Shown: positions 26,255 through 36,301 of the stretch, one piece after another
Layout: every line of letters begins with the position of its first letter
Position numbering within the stretch: position 1 is the first letter of the stretch
Source: Selaginella moellendorffii
Lineage: Eukaryota > Streptophyta > Lycopodiopsida > Selaginellales > Selaginellaceae
Assembly (NCBI RefSeq): GCF_000143415.4
Contig: NW_003314273.1
Location: 1,784,760 to 1,848,759, forward strand
Length of the DNA stretch: 64,000 nucleotides
Direction of reading: 5' to 3'
The notes under the pieces: generated by a model
The model's database searches: none
The model's input: only the letters and a program-made list of their open reading frames with translations
What the model was told of the DNA's origin: nothing
Program-made: the position numbers and the translations under genes

Positions 26255-28567
26255 ATGCTACCACGGCGAGCGGTCGATGACCCACAGGTGACTGCGTTTG
26301 CGCGAGCTCTTGGCGCGTGTGCTACCTCCAGGAACCTCGCGCAGGGCAAGCGCGTCCATGCCAACATCCTGGGCAGCGAGCACCGGGAGGACAGGTTCCT
26401 CGGGAACCTCCTGGTTGACATGTATGCCAAGTGTGGCAGCGCCCAGGACGCGAGGCTGGCCTTCGACGGGATCGTCAGCAGAAACGTCTTCTCTTGGAAC
26501 ATCCTGGTCGCGGCCTACGAGCAGAATGGACGAGCCCACGACTCGGCAGCTGCCTTCTCGCGGATGCCGCAGCACAACGTCGTCTCCTCGAATGTCATGC
26601 TCAAGATCCTGGCCCGCGAGCGAGACCTCGAGGGAGCGGTACGCACGTTTCTGTGGATGCCGGTGCGTGATGTGCTCTCCTGGAACACCATGATCCTTGC
26701 ACAGACCCAGGAGCTCCTAGAGCCCGCGACACAGATGTTTGAGCGGATGCCGGCATGGAGCCTGGTCACCTGGAACACAATGCTCGCAGCACATTCCATA
26801 AGCGGGGATCTGGAAAGTGCCTACACCATCTTTGATTCGATGCCGCGGAGAGATGCCGTGTCGTACAACGCAATGCTCATGGTGTACGCCCACCACGGCA
26901 TGGTGGATGCAGCAAGGAGCATGTTTTTCAGGATGGAGCACAGGGACGTTATCTCGTGGACGTCTATGTTTCAGGCTTATGCCCAGAGCGGGCATCTTGT
27001 TGAGAGCCGCATTCTCTTTGAGAAATCTCCCCAGTGGGACGCTCCCTCTTGGAACTCGATTATCGTTGCTCATGCAAACAACGGGCATCTTCGTGAGGCG
27101 GTGGATCTGTTCGAGCGGATGCCGGAGCGGGATATCGTGGCTGCGACCATCATCGTCCAGGCATGCGTGCACAGCCGAGAACTTGACAAGGCCGTCCGGG
27201 TGTTTGTGACGATGTCGTATCGCAGCGTGACGACTTGGAACTCCATGATCCACGGCTACTTTCAGAATGGCCAGTACGAGGAGATGCTACAAACGCTGGA
27301 CAGGATGCCATCCTGGAATGTTGGGTCCTGGAACCCCACAATTGCGGCCTTTTCGCAGAGCAACCAGCTCCAGAAGGCTCGGGACATGTTCGACTCGATG
27401 CTGGAGCGGGATGTGGTGACGTGGAACTCCATGCTCACGGGTTTGTCTCAGAATGGTCACGTCCGGGAGGCCGTGACCATGTTTCAAGCGATGCCGCAGC
27501 GTGATGTCGTGTCGTGGAACGCAATGGTGGCAGCTTACGGCAAGAACGAGCAGCTCAAGTACGCCGAGTCCATATTCAAGCGTATGCCGCAGTGGGACTT
27601 GGTGTCGTGGAACTCGCGAATGGCGGCCTGCCTCGACAACTTCGACATGGAAGCGGCCAAGGAATCCTTCGACGCAATGCCCCAGCACACCGTTGTCTCC
27701 TTCACAGCGATGGTTCACGCGTTTGGACAAGCTGGTCGAGTGGACGAAGCCTGGACTGGTTTCTCCAAAATGCCGCAGCACAATCTCGTGTCCTGGAATG
27801 CCATGGTCGCTGCATTCGGTCAGAACCGGTATACCGATGAAGCTGCCGCTCTCTTCAGTGAGATGCCCGAGTGGAACCTCCTGTCGTGGAACCTGATGAT
27901 CACTGCTCTCGGGTCGACTGGATACCTCGTGGAAGCGAAGCGTTTACTGGATAGTATGCCCGAGGAGGATCTTCTAGCAAAGACTGCTTTGATTACAGCC
28001 TATGGGTCATACGGCCGGGTGGTGGAAGCAAAGGTGTTGTTTGATACCACCACGCAACGGGATCTAGTGGTCTGGACGGCTATGCTCGAAGTTTATGCTC
28101 ACAATGGACACTGCTTCTCGGCTTTCGAGATCTTCCAGGACATGGATTGTGAGGGAGTGAAGCCCAATGAAGTGTCGGTGCTCTGCCTCCTCACTGGCTG
28201 CAGCCACAAAGGCATGGTGGACAGTGGCCGTTTTTATTTTGTGGCTGCATTGGAGAGCTATGGATTGAAACACACGATTCAGCATTTCCATTGCATGATA
28301 GACATGCTGGGGCGTGCCAAGCGGCTGAACGAAGCAGAAGAGCTAGTTGAAACGATGCCATTTGTGGCTGATGACTGGGCTTGGGCCATTCTCCTGTCAG
28401 CTTGCAAAGTTCACGGAGATGTAGAGCGTGGAAAGCGAGCTGCGAAGCGCGTAATGCAGCTAGAGTCCGGCAATGGAGCTTCCTACGTGCTTTTATCCAG
28501 CATGTTTGCCGTCGAGGATGATTCTAAGACGGACGCAGCTACCGTTAAGCTGGATGCTTATGCTTAA
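26255..28567 (+). CDS. PLS-type PPR protein built of many near-identical short repeats
   Basis: Intronless, 770 aa. After an N-terminal block (LAQGKRVHANILGSE, VDMYAKCGSAQDARLAFDGI) it consists of about twenty tandem 31-residue S-type repeats with a recurring MP-x-R/W-D-V-V-S-W-N core, for example MPQRDVVSWNAMVAAYGKN. The end is P/L-type plus an E-like region (HFHCMIDMLGRAKRLNEAEE, WAWAILLSACKVHGD). There is no DYW domain. The ATG at 26255 was chosen; a more upstream ATG at 26251 is out of frame. No clear transit peptide is visible. The role is presumably organellar RNA binding. The monotony of the repeats suggests recent internal expansion. Confidence 0.92.
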   Translation: MLPRRAVDDPQVTAFARALGACATSRNLAQGKRVHANILGSEHREDRFLGNLLVDMYAKCGSAQDARLAFDGIVSRNVFSWNILVAAYEQNGRAHDSAAAFSRMPQHNVVSSNVMLKILARERDLEGAVRTFLWMPVRDVLSWNTMILAQTQELLEPATQMFERMPAWSLVTWNTMLAAHSISGDLESAYTIFDSMPRRDAVSYNAMLMVYAHHGMVDAARSMFFRMEHRDVISWTSMFQAYAQSGHLVESRILFEKSPQWDAPSWNSIIVAHANNGHLREAVDLFERMPERDIVAATIIVQACVHSRELDKAVRVFVTMSYRSVTTWNSMIHGYFQNGQYEEMLQTLDRMPSWNVGSWNPTIAAFSQSNQLQKARDMFDSMLERDVVTWNSMLTGLSQNGHVREAVTMFQAMPQRDVVSWNAMVAAYGKNEQLKYAESIFKRMPQWDLVSWNSRMAACLDNFDMEAAKESFDAMPQHTVVSFTAMVHAFGQAGRVDEAWTGFSKMPQHNLVSWNAMVAAFGQNRYTDEAAALFSEMPEWNLLSWNLMITALGSTGYLVEAKRLLDSMPEEDLLAKTALITAYGSYGRVVEAKVLFDTTTQRDLVVWTAMLEVYAHNGHCFSAFEIFQDMDCEGVKPNEVSVLCLLTGCSHKGMVDSGRFYFVAALESYGLKHTIQHFHCMIDMLGRAKRLNEAEELVETMPFVADDWAWAILLSACKVHGDVERGKRAAKRVMQLESGNGASYVLLSSMFAVEDDSKTDAATVKLDAYA

Positions 28568-28639
28568 CTTTGGAGCCATTGACTTACACCACTGGAAAGC
28601 GATAAGGCAAGCGAGCAAGGAAGCAATAGAAGAGAATCC

Positions 28640-29984
28640 ATGGTTGCATTCGCGTCTATTTCCTGGACACGCTTAAAAGCTGGTCATATCCTTCCGGTGA
28701 GCTCCAGATTGAGGCAGAATTTGCTATCGCCGGTGAAAGTAGCAGTACCAACAGTATGTATGGAGAAAGGCAACAAATCTATTTCCTTTGGAGACAAATT
28801 GCTCGACTACATCGAAGGTAAGCCTCTCTTACGTCCCGCGCTAACGTTGTTCAACTCATTGTTCTAGGAGGCCCGAAAATGAGGAAGTGGTATGGAGCAC
28901 CAGATGTGCAATCTACCGAGTTTGCAGGTACGTGTGTGTTTTGGTTGAGAAATGGATTATCTGACTTATATCGACAAGCAGAGGAGAAAAAAGAAGACGA
29001 TAACCAAGAAGAAGAAGAAGAAGAAGAAGAGGAAGGAGTTAGAGATGCTGTTCTTGTTACTGATGCAGACAGCGAGACTGGTCAGGTTGAGCAACTTCTT
29101 TTTTTCCTCGTGTTTCCTCTCTTTTTGATACCAAGAATTCTGGTTGCAGTTAGTGGTGCTGTCTCTCATTGTCCAACGCTGTCGAGTTCGGGTTCTAGTT
29201 CGCGACGTGAAACTTGCCACCAATGCTTTTGGTTCCTATGTGGAGGTAAGAGATTTCTTTGGCAGTCTGATGCAAAAAGCCTATTTTGTAAAGCCCATCG
29301 TTGGCACTGTGAACGACAGGGGGAGTCTGATCAAAGCATGCAAGGAAGTGCGAGCCATTATATGCCCAAAGAAGGTAGTGTTTTTCTTTGCTCCTGTTAC
29401 AATTTCTCCTTTTTCTTCTTTTATAGCTGGGAGCTCTGGCTGAGAATGACAAGAAGATGTTGAAAGGAGTGGAACACATTGTTTACGTCTCAGAGGTAAC
29501 AGACACTTCTATGCATGTTCATCTGTGATGATCGCCGTGCAGCTCGCAAGCTCCCGCGCAGCAAGAGGCCTCCAGTCACTGCTCCGGTCAGGATCAGCAC
29601 AAGACGCTCTCCGAGACGAAGCTGCTCTCGCAAAACTCGGTGTCCCATACACCATACTCCGGCCAGCGATGCTGAGAGACGAACCAGGCGGTGTCAGGGG
29701 TTTCAGGGTCAGGAGAGTTGATCAATTGGAAGACAGCTCCGGGGTAAGCAGAAGCCATGTTTCCATCTCACGCGAAACTCTTCTTCTCCCTCTGTAGATC
29801 GAAGGGATGATGAGCAGAGAAGACGCGGCACTCTTGTGTGTCAAAGCACTGGACGCAAGGCCCCAGCAAGCACTTGTTCTAGAGGTAAATCGCAACGTTT
29901 CCGGCATTTGTTCCAACGTCGCTCTCACAGATCGCCAACGTTGATGCGCAAGCGAGAGATGTAGAGGCGGTATTCGGAGGTTGA
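28640..29984 (+). CDS. Plastid NAD(P)-binding Rossmann-fold protein (NmrA/atypical SDR-like)
   Basis: Nine exons (28640-28817, 28868-28927, 28982-29085, 29150-29245, 29294-29374, 29427-29495, 29543-29743, 29798-29884, 29931-29984) join in phase to 309 aa. The Ser/Arg-rich N-terminus (MVAFASISWTRLKAGHILP) looks like a plastid transit peptide. After an acidic run (a long Glu stretch near 29005-29035) comes a Rossmann start, AVLVTDADSETGQ, in place of the usual TGATGxxG. It is followed by RVRVLVRDVK, GVEHIVYVSE, the substrate-side LGVPYTILRPAML, and SREDAALLCVKAL. This is the pattern of TIC62/NmrA-like proteins. The altered dinucleotide motif leaves cofactor use uncertain. Confidence 0.8.
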
Positions 29985-30035
29985 GAACATCTTGTAAATG
30001 TCTACAGTGTATCCAATTCTAGGGTTCTTGGGAGG

Positions 30036-31337
30036 ATGAAGGCGTCGGCCAAGCTGCGCGATGGGCAGGAGCCGCTGCTCCGAGCCAAGATCCCGCTCAA
30101 CATCCTGGGGCTGCCAATCTGCTCGGGCGTGAGCATGGGCAGCAGCCAGGAGCTGGGGCTCCACGTCTCGACGCTGGTGGCGGCGGGGCCTTCATGCCGG
30201 GTAACATTTCTCCCCAACGATTCCCACGCGCCCGTGTGTGTGATGCTCAAGGCAGGGTTTGGGCCTTGGGGATCTCCCGTGGGCTCCTGCCTCGCCATCT
30301 CCGCGCAGCTCAAGCTTCCAACTTGGAGCCAGCAGCGACCCTCCTTTTCCATTTCACTCAAGCCGCGCAATGGTGATTTCATGCTGCTCAAGAATGTGAG
30401 GGGAATCGAGCTCAAGGGCCGCAAACCAAGCAAGGAAGAATCGCCGGACGAGGCGACTGCCACGAATGGCGTGAGTGTTGCGGAGCTGGCCAAAGCATTT
30501 GACAAGGAGAAAACAAGCAGCACCAAGAATGTGAATGGCTGCTTGGAAGACGATGGCTGGGTGATCCCCGACGCTGGAACGATGACAAGAACACGAACAA
30601 GAGGTTTCAGCTCCACCCCGGCTGCCTTCAAGGGGTGGAGTGTAGCAGCGCACAGCAGCCTTCCCCTGGGGCAACGGGTGTACGCTGGAATAAGATGGCG
30701 AGTGGGAGTCCCTGGAGATTTGGTTGAGACTCTGGCCTCTAATCCTCACAAGCTCTGGTCACGATTGAGCTCCCCGGTTCTCAAGCTCGACAAGATCACC
30801 CTCTACAGCATCGAGCCCAAGGACGATCAAGCGAAGCCCGACAGCATGAGTGATTCCATGGCAGCAGCTCACCAAGCTTGGATGGAGGAGAACCAAGAGC
30901 TTAACAAGGTCGCGGCCATGTGTTCTTCCATACGGAGGCAACTCCATCTGGTGTACAGCGAGAACCGGGTTCTGAGGAACACACTGGAGGAGATGCGAAG
31001 GAACTTTAACAGCAGGGGAAGCACCCCCACGGAGATGCCATCTTCCATAGTCATGGACAAGGCTCTGCTACCATTGGCCGACTACGAGAACGTCCACAGG
31101 AGTCAGCAATCGCCAATCCCGGGGAAGAAGGAATTTGATGCCGATGCTACTGCTCCGGCCGCTGACAAGAATAGGGAGCAACGGAATCAATACCAGAGCA
31201 AACAACACAAGCCACGGCCGCCGGATACTGCTGCGGTAGCTCCCGAGAAATCTGTCCCTCCGCCACCTCCCGCTCCTTCGGCGTCTGCAGTTGCCAAGGA
31301 GCTCAAAAAGGCAATCAATGCAAGCAAATCGACGTGA
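30036..31337 (+). CDS. Plant-conserved protein of unknown function (beta-strand N-domain, coiled-coil, Pro-rich tail)
   Basis: Intronless, 433 aa. The N-terminal 110 residues (MKASAKLRDGQEPLLRAKIP, CRVTFLPNDSHAPVCVMLKA, SFSISLKPRNGDFML) have alternating strands and resemble a plant-wide family of uncharacterised proteins I know only by its opening KASxKxRDxQxPLxRAKxP. The middle includes an acid/Lys linker; about residues 285-325 form a coiled coil (NQELNKVAAMCSSIRRQL, YSENRVLRNTLEEMR); the tail is Pro-rich with Lys at the end. No catalytic motif is seen. The start is 51 bp after the stop of the gene before it on the same strand. Confidence 0.8.
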   Translation: MKASAKLRDGQEPLLRAKIPLNILGLPICSGVSMGSSQELGLHVSTLVAAGPSCRVTFLPNDSHAPVCVMLKAGFGPWGSPVGSCLAISAQLKLPTWSQQRPSFSISLKPRNGDFMLLKNVRGIELKGRKPSKEESPDEATATNGVSVAELAKAFDKEKTSSTKNVNGCLEDDGWVIPDAGTMTRTRTRGFSSTPAAFKGWSVAAHSSLPLGQRVYAGIRWRVGVPGDLVETLASNPHKLWSRLSSPVLKLDKITLYSIEPKDDQAKPDSMSDSMAAAHQAWMEENQELNKVAAMCSSIRRQLHLVYSENRVLRNTLEEMRRNFNSRGSTPTEMPSSIVMDKALLPLADYENVHRSQQSPIPGKKEFDADATAPAADKNREQRNQYQSKQHKPRPPDTAAVAPEKSVPPPPPAPSASAVAKELKKAINASKST

Positions 31338-31586
31338 TTGCTTGTGTCATGATGTATATAGGAAAATGTAAAGTAAGTTTTCTCAAATCAAGATGAACAG
31401 TCTATTTACAAGATTCAATCAAAGGAACTTCTCCAAACCAAAACTCTATAGGCCATTGCAAGCGTGCCACCTTTCAGTTATACGTGCCAAACTGAGCTTG
31501 GTCCTACTGATCAGCGTGAGGCCTCCGTGAAAGAATGAGTTTAGTAAAAGTCCACCACCGTGATTGTGATGGAAGAAAAACGGGCT

Positions 31587-32903
31587 CTACTGCTTGGTGT
31601 CCTTAAACCACCAGTTTGCTTGAACTCCAAGCTCTGCCTTGAGAAAGTCCGATCTCTTGTTCACCAGTGCGATATCCCGGGTGCCCGAGACACTGAAGGG
31701 CTTGCTTGGCCCTTGGTAGCCATCAACCAGGTGAAGCAAGGCCTCCAAGTTGTGCAGATCGGTCAAGCCACCATCTTCCCTCAGAAACGGAGAGATGTCG
31801 CTGCTGAGCTCAAACTCGGTGCCAACATGGGTGTAGGCCCATGGGAACCTGTGGAAGATGAGCGAGACGATATCGCTGCTGTCCTCGTTCACAATCACCC
31901 CTGGAACTTTGGGCACCAGGTCTGCGGCATTGCGTGTCTGGAGGACTTTGAGCCCGAGCTCGAGGCACCTGTTCTTGAAACCCCGGTTCCCAACTCGGGG
32001 TGCCGAGAATGTGAAAACGGACACCGGGGTATTGCTCCCGGGCAGCCCAAGCTCTGTCACGTCGTAGGCGCTGAGGAGTGCAAGCGCGCCACCCAGGCTG
32101 TGGCCCGTGAACGTGATACTCAGCTGCTCACCCTGGTAGAGCCCGACCAATCGCTTGATCTCCGAGTGGAGATGCTGCCTCGCGCTCATCCCGTCGTGAT
32201 CGCCGGGGACTGGAGACGTGTAGATGCTGAGAAATCCGGTCTCCACTTTCACGCCTTTGGTGTTGTGATCCGTGGGGTCGAGCCCGGTGGGGCGGAGGAG
32301 ATCCTTGAGGTTCTCGATCCACTCGAGCTGCGTCACCGTCCCGCGCCAGGCCACCACAATGTCGCGGCGTCCCAACCGTCGGATGGCCTCGTCCGACGTG
32401 GCAACCGCCACGAAGCCCATCCAGTTGGTGTCCGACGTCCACGAGTCGTCGCCGGGTTGGGCGTTGGAATTGGAGCGCTTGAAGAAGCTGGGCAAACCCA
32501 GCTGCGATGTTGCGTAGAGATAGGCCGTGATTTCGTATCCCGTGCTTGGGAGTCCCACGGATTGGAGGAGCTCCTCCTTGGAGAACTTCGTGTCTCCACA
32601 GAATTCCGAGCCCTCGCTGTATTCGAAGCCGTCGTAGCAAACCTGCGCAAATTCGCCGTATCGGATGATCTCCCGCCGGAGCCGCTCGTCGATGGAGGCG
32701 TTGGCGGGCGGGAGGAGCGGACTCCAGTGGCATGCATCCCGCCAGCCTGACAGCTGCGTCTCCTCCAGCTCCACAACCCGCGCGCCATGACCATCTCCAT
32801 CAGATCTCTCCAACGTTTTTCTCTTGAAAGAGAATGACAATAAATCTCCTTCTCTCTCCAACGTCCTTCTCTTGAATGACAGTGACAATGGAACTCGTGC
32901 CAT
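31587..32903 (-). CDS. DAD1-type phospholipase A1 (class 3 lipase)
   Basis: Acyl hydrolase of the plant PLA1-II group, releasing fatty acids from membrane lipids. Intronless, 438 aa. The lipase_3 core has the nucleophile Ser269 in FTGHSLGGALA, a likely Asp329 in NAADLVPKVPG and His391 in LEALLHLVDGY; the oxyanion-side VVAWRGTVTQLEW and FSAPRVGN are also present. No plastid transit peptide is evident, so a cytosolic type is likely. The N-terminus contains an internal repeat (LSLSFKRRTLEREGD and LSFSFKRKTLERSDGD). A broken second copy of the 5' half lies immediately upstream. A TATAAATC on the minus strand at about 33090-33097 may be its TATA box. Confidence 0.93.
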   Translation of the reverse strand: MARVPLSLSFKRRTLEREGDLLSFSFKRKTLERSDGDGHGARVVELEETQLSGWRDACHWSPLLPPANASIDERLRREIIRYGEFAQVCYDGFEYSEGSEFCGDTKFSKEELLQSVGLPSTGYEITAYLYATSQLGLPSFFKRSNSNAQPGDDSWTSDTNWMGFVAVATSDEAIRRLGRRDIVVAWRGTVTQLEWIENLKDLLRPTGLDPTDHNTKGVKVETGFLSIYTSPVPGDHDGMSARQHLHSEIKRLVGLYQGEQLSITFTGHSLGGALALLSAYDVTELGLPGSNTPVSVFTFSAPRVGNRGFKNRCLELGLKVLQTRNAADLVPKVPGVIVNEDSSDIVSLIFHRFPWAYTHVGTEFELSSDISPFLREDGGLTDLHNLEALLHLVDGYQGPSKPFSVSGTRDIALVNKRSDFLKAELGVQANWWFKDTKQ

Positions 32904-33289
32904 GATCTCGATGCTTGCTCCCGAGGCTTTGATGGGCTTGGAAATTGTTGATACGCCTATCGATCGATCAGCTCCTCCTTGGCGAGTATGGTTGCAATGA
33001 ATCAGATGATCGCTTCATAAAGAACTTCTCCCCTTCTTGTTTCTCCCTTCGTGTAAATTGCTGGTGGAATGCTGAGATTGTGGCAGAGGATTTATAGCAG
33101 TATAACAGTCAAAATTCAAACCACACCACCCCACAGGGTCAATCATATGCAAGGAGGCATTGCGTATTTGATTAGAAGACTTTCACTGAACTTTCACTCT
33201 TCATTCTCATCTAGAGGGAATTATAAATTCAAGTGACATAATGAATTTTCAGTACAAAGTTGAACATCAATGCTGATTAACACATTGCA

Positions 33290-33425
33290 TATGACACGGC
33301 AATAGTGTGGTGGCACCACTCTATGGAGCCTTTTTTCAATCAAGACTCTAAGTGGTTCATCAAGGAGATGATTAAGTACCTGGGGTTGGAATTTCCAATT
33401 GATGCATATGACTAGCAGCTTTGAA
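33290..33425 (+). pseudogene. Fragment of the RING-protein gene, inverted and broken
   Basis: On the plus strand the sequence encodes VVAPL, then after a one-base shift MEPFFNQDSKWFIKEMIKYL and FPIDAYD followed by a stop. This matches the RING protein's C-terminal ERVVAPLLEPFLDRDSGRF, VKEMIKYLATGLPIDAYD. Only this piece is present, without the RING domain, and its orientation is opposite to the intact gene at 34244-34984. It is AT-richer than the gene, so it is old. Confidence 0.7.
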
Positions 33426-33626
33426 TTTTGGAGAAGCTTTACAAAGCTCATGAAGATTGGCATCAATTTAAGTATCTTCAAATAGGTGAATAAATTGAGT
33501 GAATCAACCAAGTGGTTGAGGACATGCTAAGATGCACTATTCATAAGTAGAATAACTTTTTATTTTTTGTAAAGTTTTTCTATAACAACAACTAGCATAG
33601 TGGCACTAAGATATAAGACATTCGCT

Positions 33627-33951
33627 GTATTCGAAGCTGTCGTAGCAAGCCTGCGCGAATTCGCCGTATCGGATGATCTCCCGCCGGAGCCGCTCGTCGA
33701 TGGAGGCGTTGGCGGGCGGGAGGAGCGGACTCCAGTGGATCGCGCCAGCCTGAGCTCAGCGCCAGCTGCGTCTCCTCCAGCTCCAGCGCGCCATGACCAT
33801 CTCCTTCAGATCTCTCCAACTTTCTTCTCTTGAATGAGAATGACAATGAATCTCCTTCTCTCTCCAACGTCCTTCTCTTGAATGACAGTGACAATGAAAC
33901 TCGTGCCATGATCTCGATGCTCGCTCCCGAGGCTTTGATGGGCTTGGACAA
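33627..33951 (-). pseudogene. Truncated duplicate of the DAD1-type lipase gene
   Basis: Matches the first ~90 codons of the lipase next door (MARVSLSLSFKRRTLEREGD, then LSFSFKRRKLERSEGDGHG). Small indels near 33740-33775 shift the frame, and the copy stops matching at about 33620, long before the catalytic GHSLGG. It has kept its promoter-like TATA (about 34074-34080), so a non-coding transcript is possible. Confidence 0.8.
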
Positions 33952-34243
33952 TTGTTGATACGCCTATCGATCAATCAGCTTCTCCTTGGCGAGTATGGTT
34001 GCAATGAATCAGATGATCGCTTCCTAAAGAACTCTTGTTTCTCCCATCGTGTAGATTGCTGCTGAAATAGAGGATTTATAGAAGTATCGCTTTCGGAGTT
34101 TGCCACCGGGTCAAAAGAAGCATATACGAAATTCTCGCGTTGATCTCTTCTCTTCATGGAAACATAACAGTCAAAATTCAACCAGGGTATCGAGTAACGC
34201 AAGGAGGTATCGAGTCTTTGACCAGAAGACTTTCACTCAACTT

Positions 34244-34984
34244 TCACTCTTCATTCTCATCCGTCCAGTAAAGCAAACTAGTTGCGAGGTCGGGATCACT
34301 GTTCTCCTCCACCATCATCGCATCCTTTTCGTTTCCCTGGAGCTGGCGATCATAGGCGTCGATTGGAAGTCCCGTCGCCAGGTACTTGATCATCTCCTTG
34401 ACGAACCGCCCGGAGTCTCGATCGAGGAAAGGCTCCAAGAGTGGTGCTACCACTCTCTCGCAATCCATGGCTGCCGCTGGGGATCGCGCCATGTCGCTCA
34501 GGTTCTTTCTCCCACTTGTCCTCAGCAGTCTCTCCAATGCCCCCTTGACGAGATGTGCCACCAGCGTCACATCTCTGTCTAGCATCAGCGCTTGGACCTC
34601 CCTCACGATCCAATCCCACAGGTACTTGGTGCAATCCCTCCCCGTCCCAGCCGCCCTGACGACATCCCCCTCGAATTCCTGGCTGTAGCGCTTGCGCCGC
34701 CACATCTGTGCCGGCGTGAGCGCGAGCTTGTGCGTGCTCCGATGGGGATGCACAAGACAGTGCCTGGAGAAGACACTCACCCCGTCCTCCATGGCCACGC
34801 CGTGGACGAGCGAATCATAGCCCCCCTTGCAGATTGGGCATCGCAGGAATTCGCCGGTGGAAGAGTAGGCCAGCATCGCCTCCGACCACGTGAGAATGCA
34901 GGGGTAGCAGAAGCCATGGAAGCAGCCATCCACGAACGCGGGATCGCTGCGCTCGTCCGCCAAGCAAATCGCACAACCCACCAT
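34244..34984 (-). CDS. RING-finger protein, probable E3 ubiquitin ligase
   Basis: Intronless, 246 aa. An N-terminal C3HC4 RING is seen in CAICLADERSDPAFVDGC, FHGFCYPC and RCPICKGGYDSLVHG. The rest is a helical region (CTKYLWDWIVREVQALMLD, VAHLVKGALERLLRTSG, FVKEMIKYLATGLPIDAYD) resembling the C-terminal part of plant RING proteins of the uncharacterised PHF/TOPORS-like kind. Both RING zinc sites look complete. The function is inferred from the domain alone. Confidence 0.82.
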   Translation of the reverse strand: MVGCAICLADERSDPAFVDGCFHGFCYPCILTWSEAMLAYSSTGEFLRCPICKGGYDSLVHGVAMEDGVSVFSRHCLVHPHRSTHKLALTPAQMWRRKRYSQEFEGDVVRAAGTGRDCTKYLWDWIVREVQALMLDRDVTLVAHLVKGALERLLRTSGRKNLSDMARSPAAAMDCERVVAPLLEPFLDRDSGRFVKEMIKYLATGLPIDAYDRQLQGNEKDAMMVEENSDPDLATSLLYWTDENEE

Positions 34985-35212
34985 GTGCCCTAAAACTCAA
35001 AACCCTAAACGAAGCATATCCATTTTCAAAAAGCAAGGCGTCAATGGTTTCGCAAGCACGGCTTCTCGAAGACAAGCCAGGCCTTTTGCCTGGAAATTCT
35101 CGCCCGGAAAGTCATTGTTGTTCATCAGTCTACATAGTCCCATCTAAAAGGCGTAGAGAGTCCACTTCTAAGTAAGTGATCCTGAGCAAATTCCAATCTC
35201 ATTTCGATCGCT

Positions 35213-36232
35213 ATGGCTGGCGGCGTGGAGATGTTCGAACTGGAGCTGGCAGCGGGGTTGGAGTCCCTGGCCACGGGCAACGGCAGCTACCTGAGCTTGG
35301 CATGGATCCAACAAGCGCTGGATCTGGTGAGCCACACACAGGGCGAGATGATGGCGCTGGTGCCCGATCACCTCCAGCAAGCCTTGCAGGATCGGGACGC
35401 CAATTGGCTGCGCGCGTGCGTGTGCGACACGGACAAACTCCTGGGCGTGTGTGACGTTCTGGTCAGGAGTATCGCCGACGTCCGCTACTACCAGATGTTT
35501 GTGCAGCTGGCCTTGCAATCGGTACAAAGCAGGAAGGCGATGCGCGCTCGGCAGCTCCTCGACAGCTGCATTCGCACGATGCCCCTCTTGTCCACCAGCA
35601 GCATCGTCGACAGCAACGAGACGAGCCGCCTCAGCTTGCAGAGGGCCAACCTCGAAAGGGGCATTCAAACTCTCCTGGCTATCTGGGAATTCGAAGCTGA
35701 TGGTGGAAGAACAACACTACAGCTAGACCAGGAGGTCGAGGAGCTTGATGATGGTAGCCGGGTTTTCCTCTCCACTCTCCACGGCACCAGAAGCACATCC
35801 ATCTTCGTGCTCCTGGTTCTCGCGGTCGGGCTCACCGTCCGGCCCAGGCTGCCAAGCAAGGAGCGGAGATCCCAGCCCCTCGGCATCCGCGCTAGCAAAG
35901 AACCCCTCTGGCTCGATCCGCTCGTGCGCCTGCTCAAGAGCGTCAAAGAGGAGATCAGCAGCCGGAACGAGCAGGCGCCATTCTCTTTCCTGTGCGAGCT
36001 CCAGAGTGTGGATCAATGGGTCCGACAGCTGCGCGCCCTCATTATCCACGGGGATCCGCAGGACGACCGCGCACTGGCGGACTGCGTCAAGGCGCTCAAG
36101 AACAGCGTGGATCAAGTGGAGTTGGCGTTGCCGCTCATCGAGGCGCAGGTGATCCAGATCCGCAACATTATCACCTCCATCCGCACCATCGTGCTGCATC
36201 TCCTCCACAAGAGCAAGAAAAAGATGGTTTAA
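35213..36232 (+). CDS. BPS1 (BYPASS1)-like protein
   Basis: Intronless, 339 aa, plant-specific BPS1/DUF793-like family; Arabidopsis BPS1 limits a mobile root-to-shoot signal. Family features are the N-terminal LSLAWIQQALDLVSHTQGEM, the DTDKLLGVCDVLVRSIADV helix, a central hydrophobic span (FVLLVLAVGLTV, about residue 200), and a C-terminal helical bundle ending in a basic HKSKKKMV. Sequence similarity is to the family in general; which BPS1 paralogue is not decidable. Confidence 0.8.
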   Translation: MAGGVEMFELELAAGLESLATGNGSYLSLAWIQQALDLVSHTQGEMMALVPDHLQQALQDRDANWLRACVCDTDKLLGVCDVLVRSIADVRYYQMFVQLALQSVQSRKAMRARQLLDSCIRTMPLLSTSSIVDSNETSRLSLQRANLERGIQTLLAIWEFEADGGRTTLQLDQEVEELDDGSRVFLSTLHGTRSTSIFVLLVLAVGLTVRPRLPSKERRSQPLGIRASKEPLWLDPLVRLLKSVKEEISSRNEQAPFSFLCELQSVDQWVRQLRALIIHGDPQDDRALADCVKALKNSVDQVELALPLIEAQVIQIRNIITSIRTIVLHLLHKSKKKMV

Positions 36233-36301
36233 AAGAGTTCTACAGAAAATGTGGTAGTTTCTTTGGGAAATCTCCTAGGAATATCCGTCCTGTTTCAAAT
36301 T

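Larger units (their letters stand above)
32617..34262. repeat. Segmental tandem duplication of the lipase 5' region
   Basis: Two copies in the same orientation are visible by eye at about 32617-33220 and 33620-34262, about 1.0 kb apart. Each holds the first 90 or so lipase codons, its leader and promoter, then a shared tail (AACAGTCAAAATTCAA, later CTTTCACTCTTCATTCTCATC). In the right copy the tail runs directly into the 3' end of the RING gene. In the left copy it runs into AT-rich DNA with a RING-gene fragment in reverse orientation. The right copy has lost the rest of the lipase. Confidence 0.85.

Noticed and set aside
31560-32750. 396-codon open frame on the plus strand
   Set aside because: Antisense shadow of the DAD1-type lipase with no recognisable domain.
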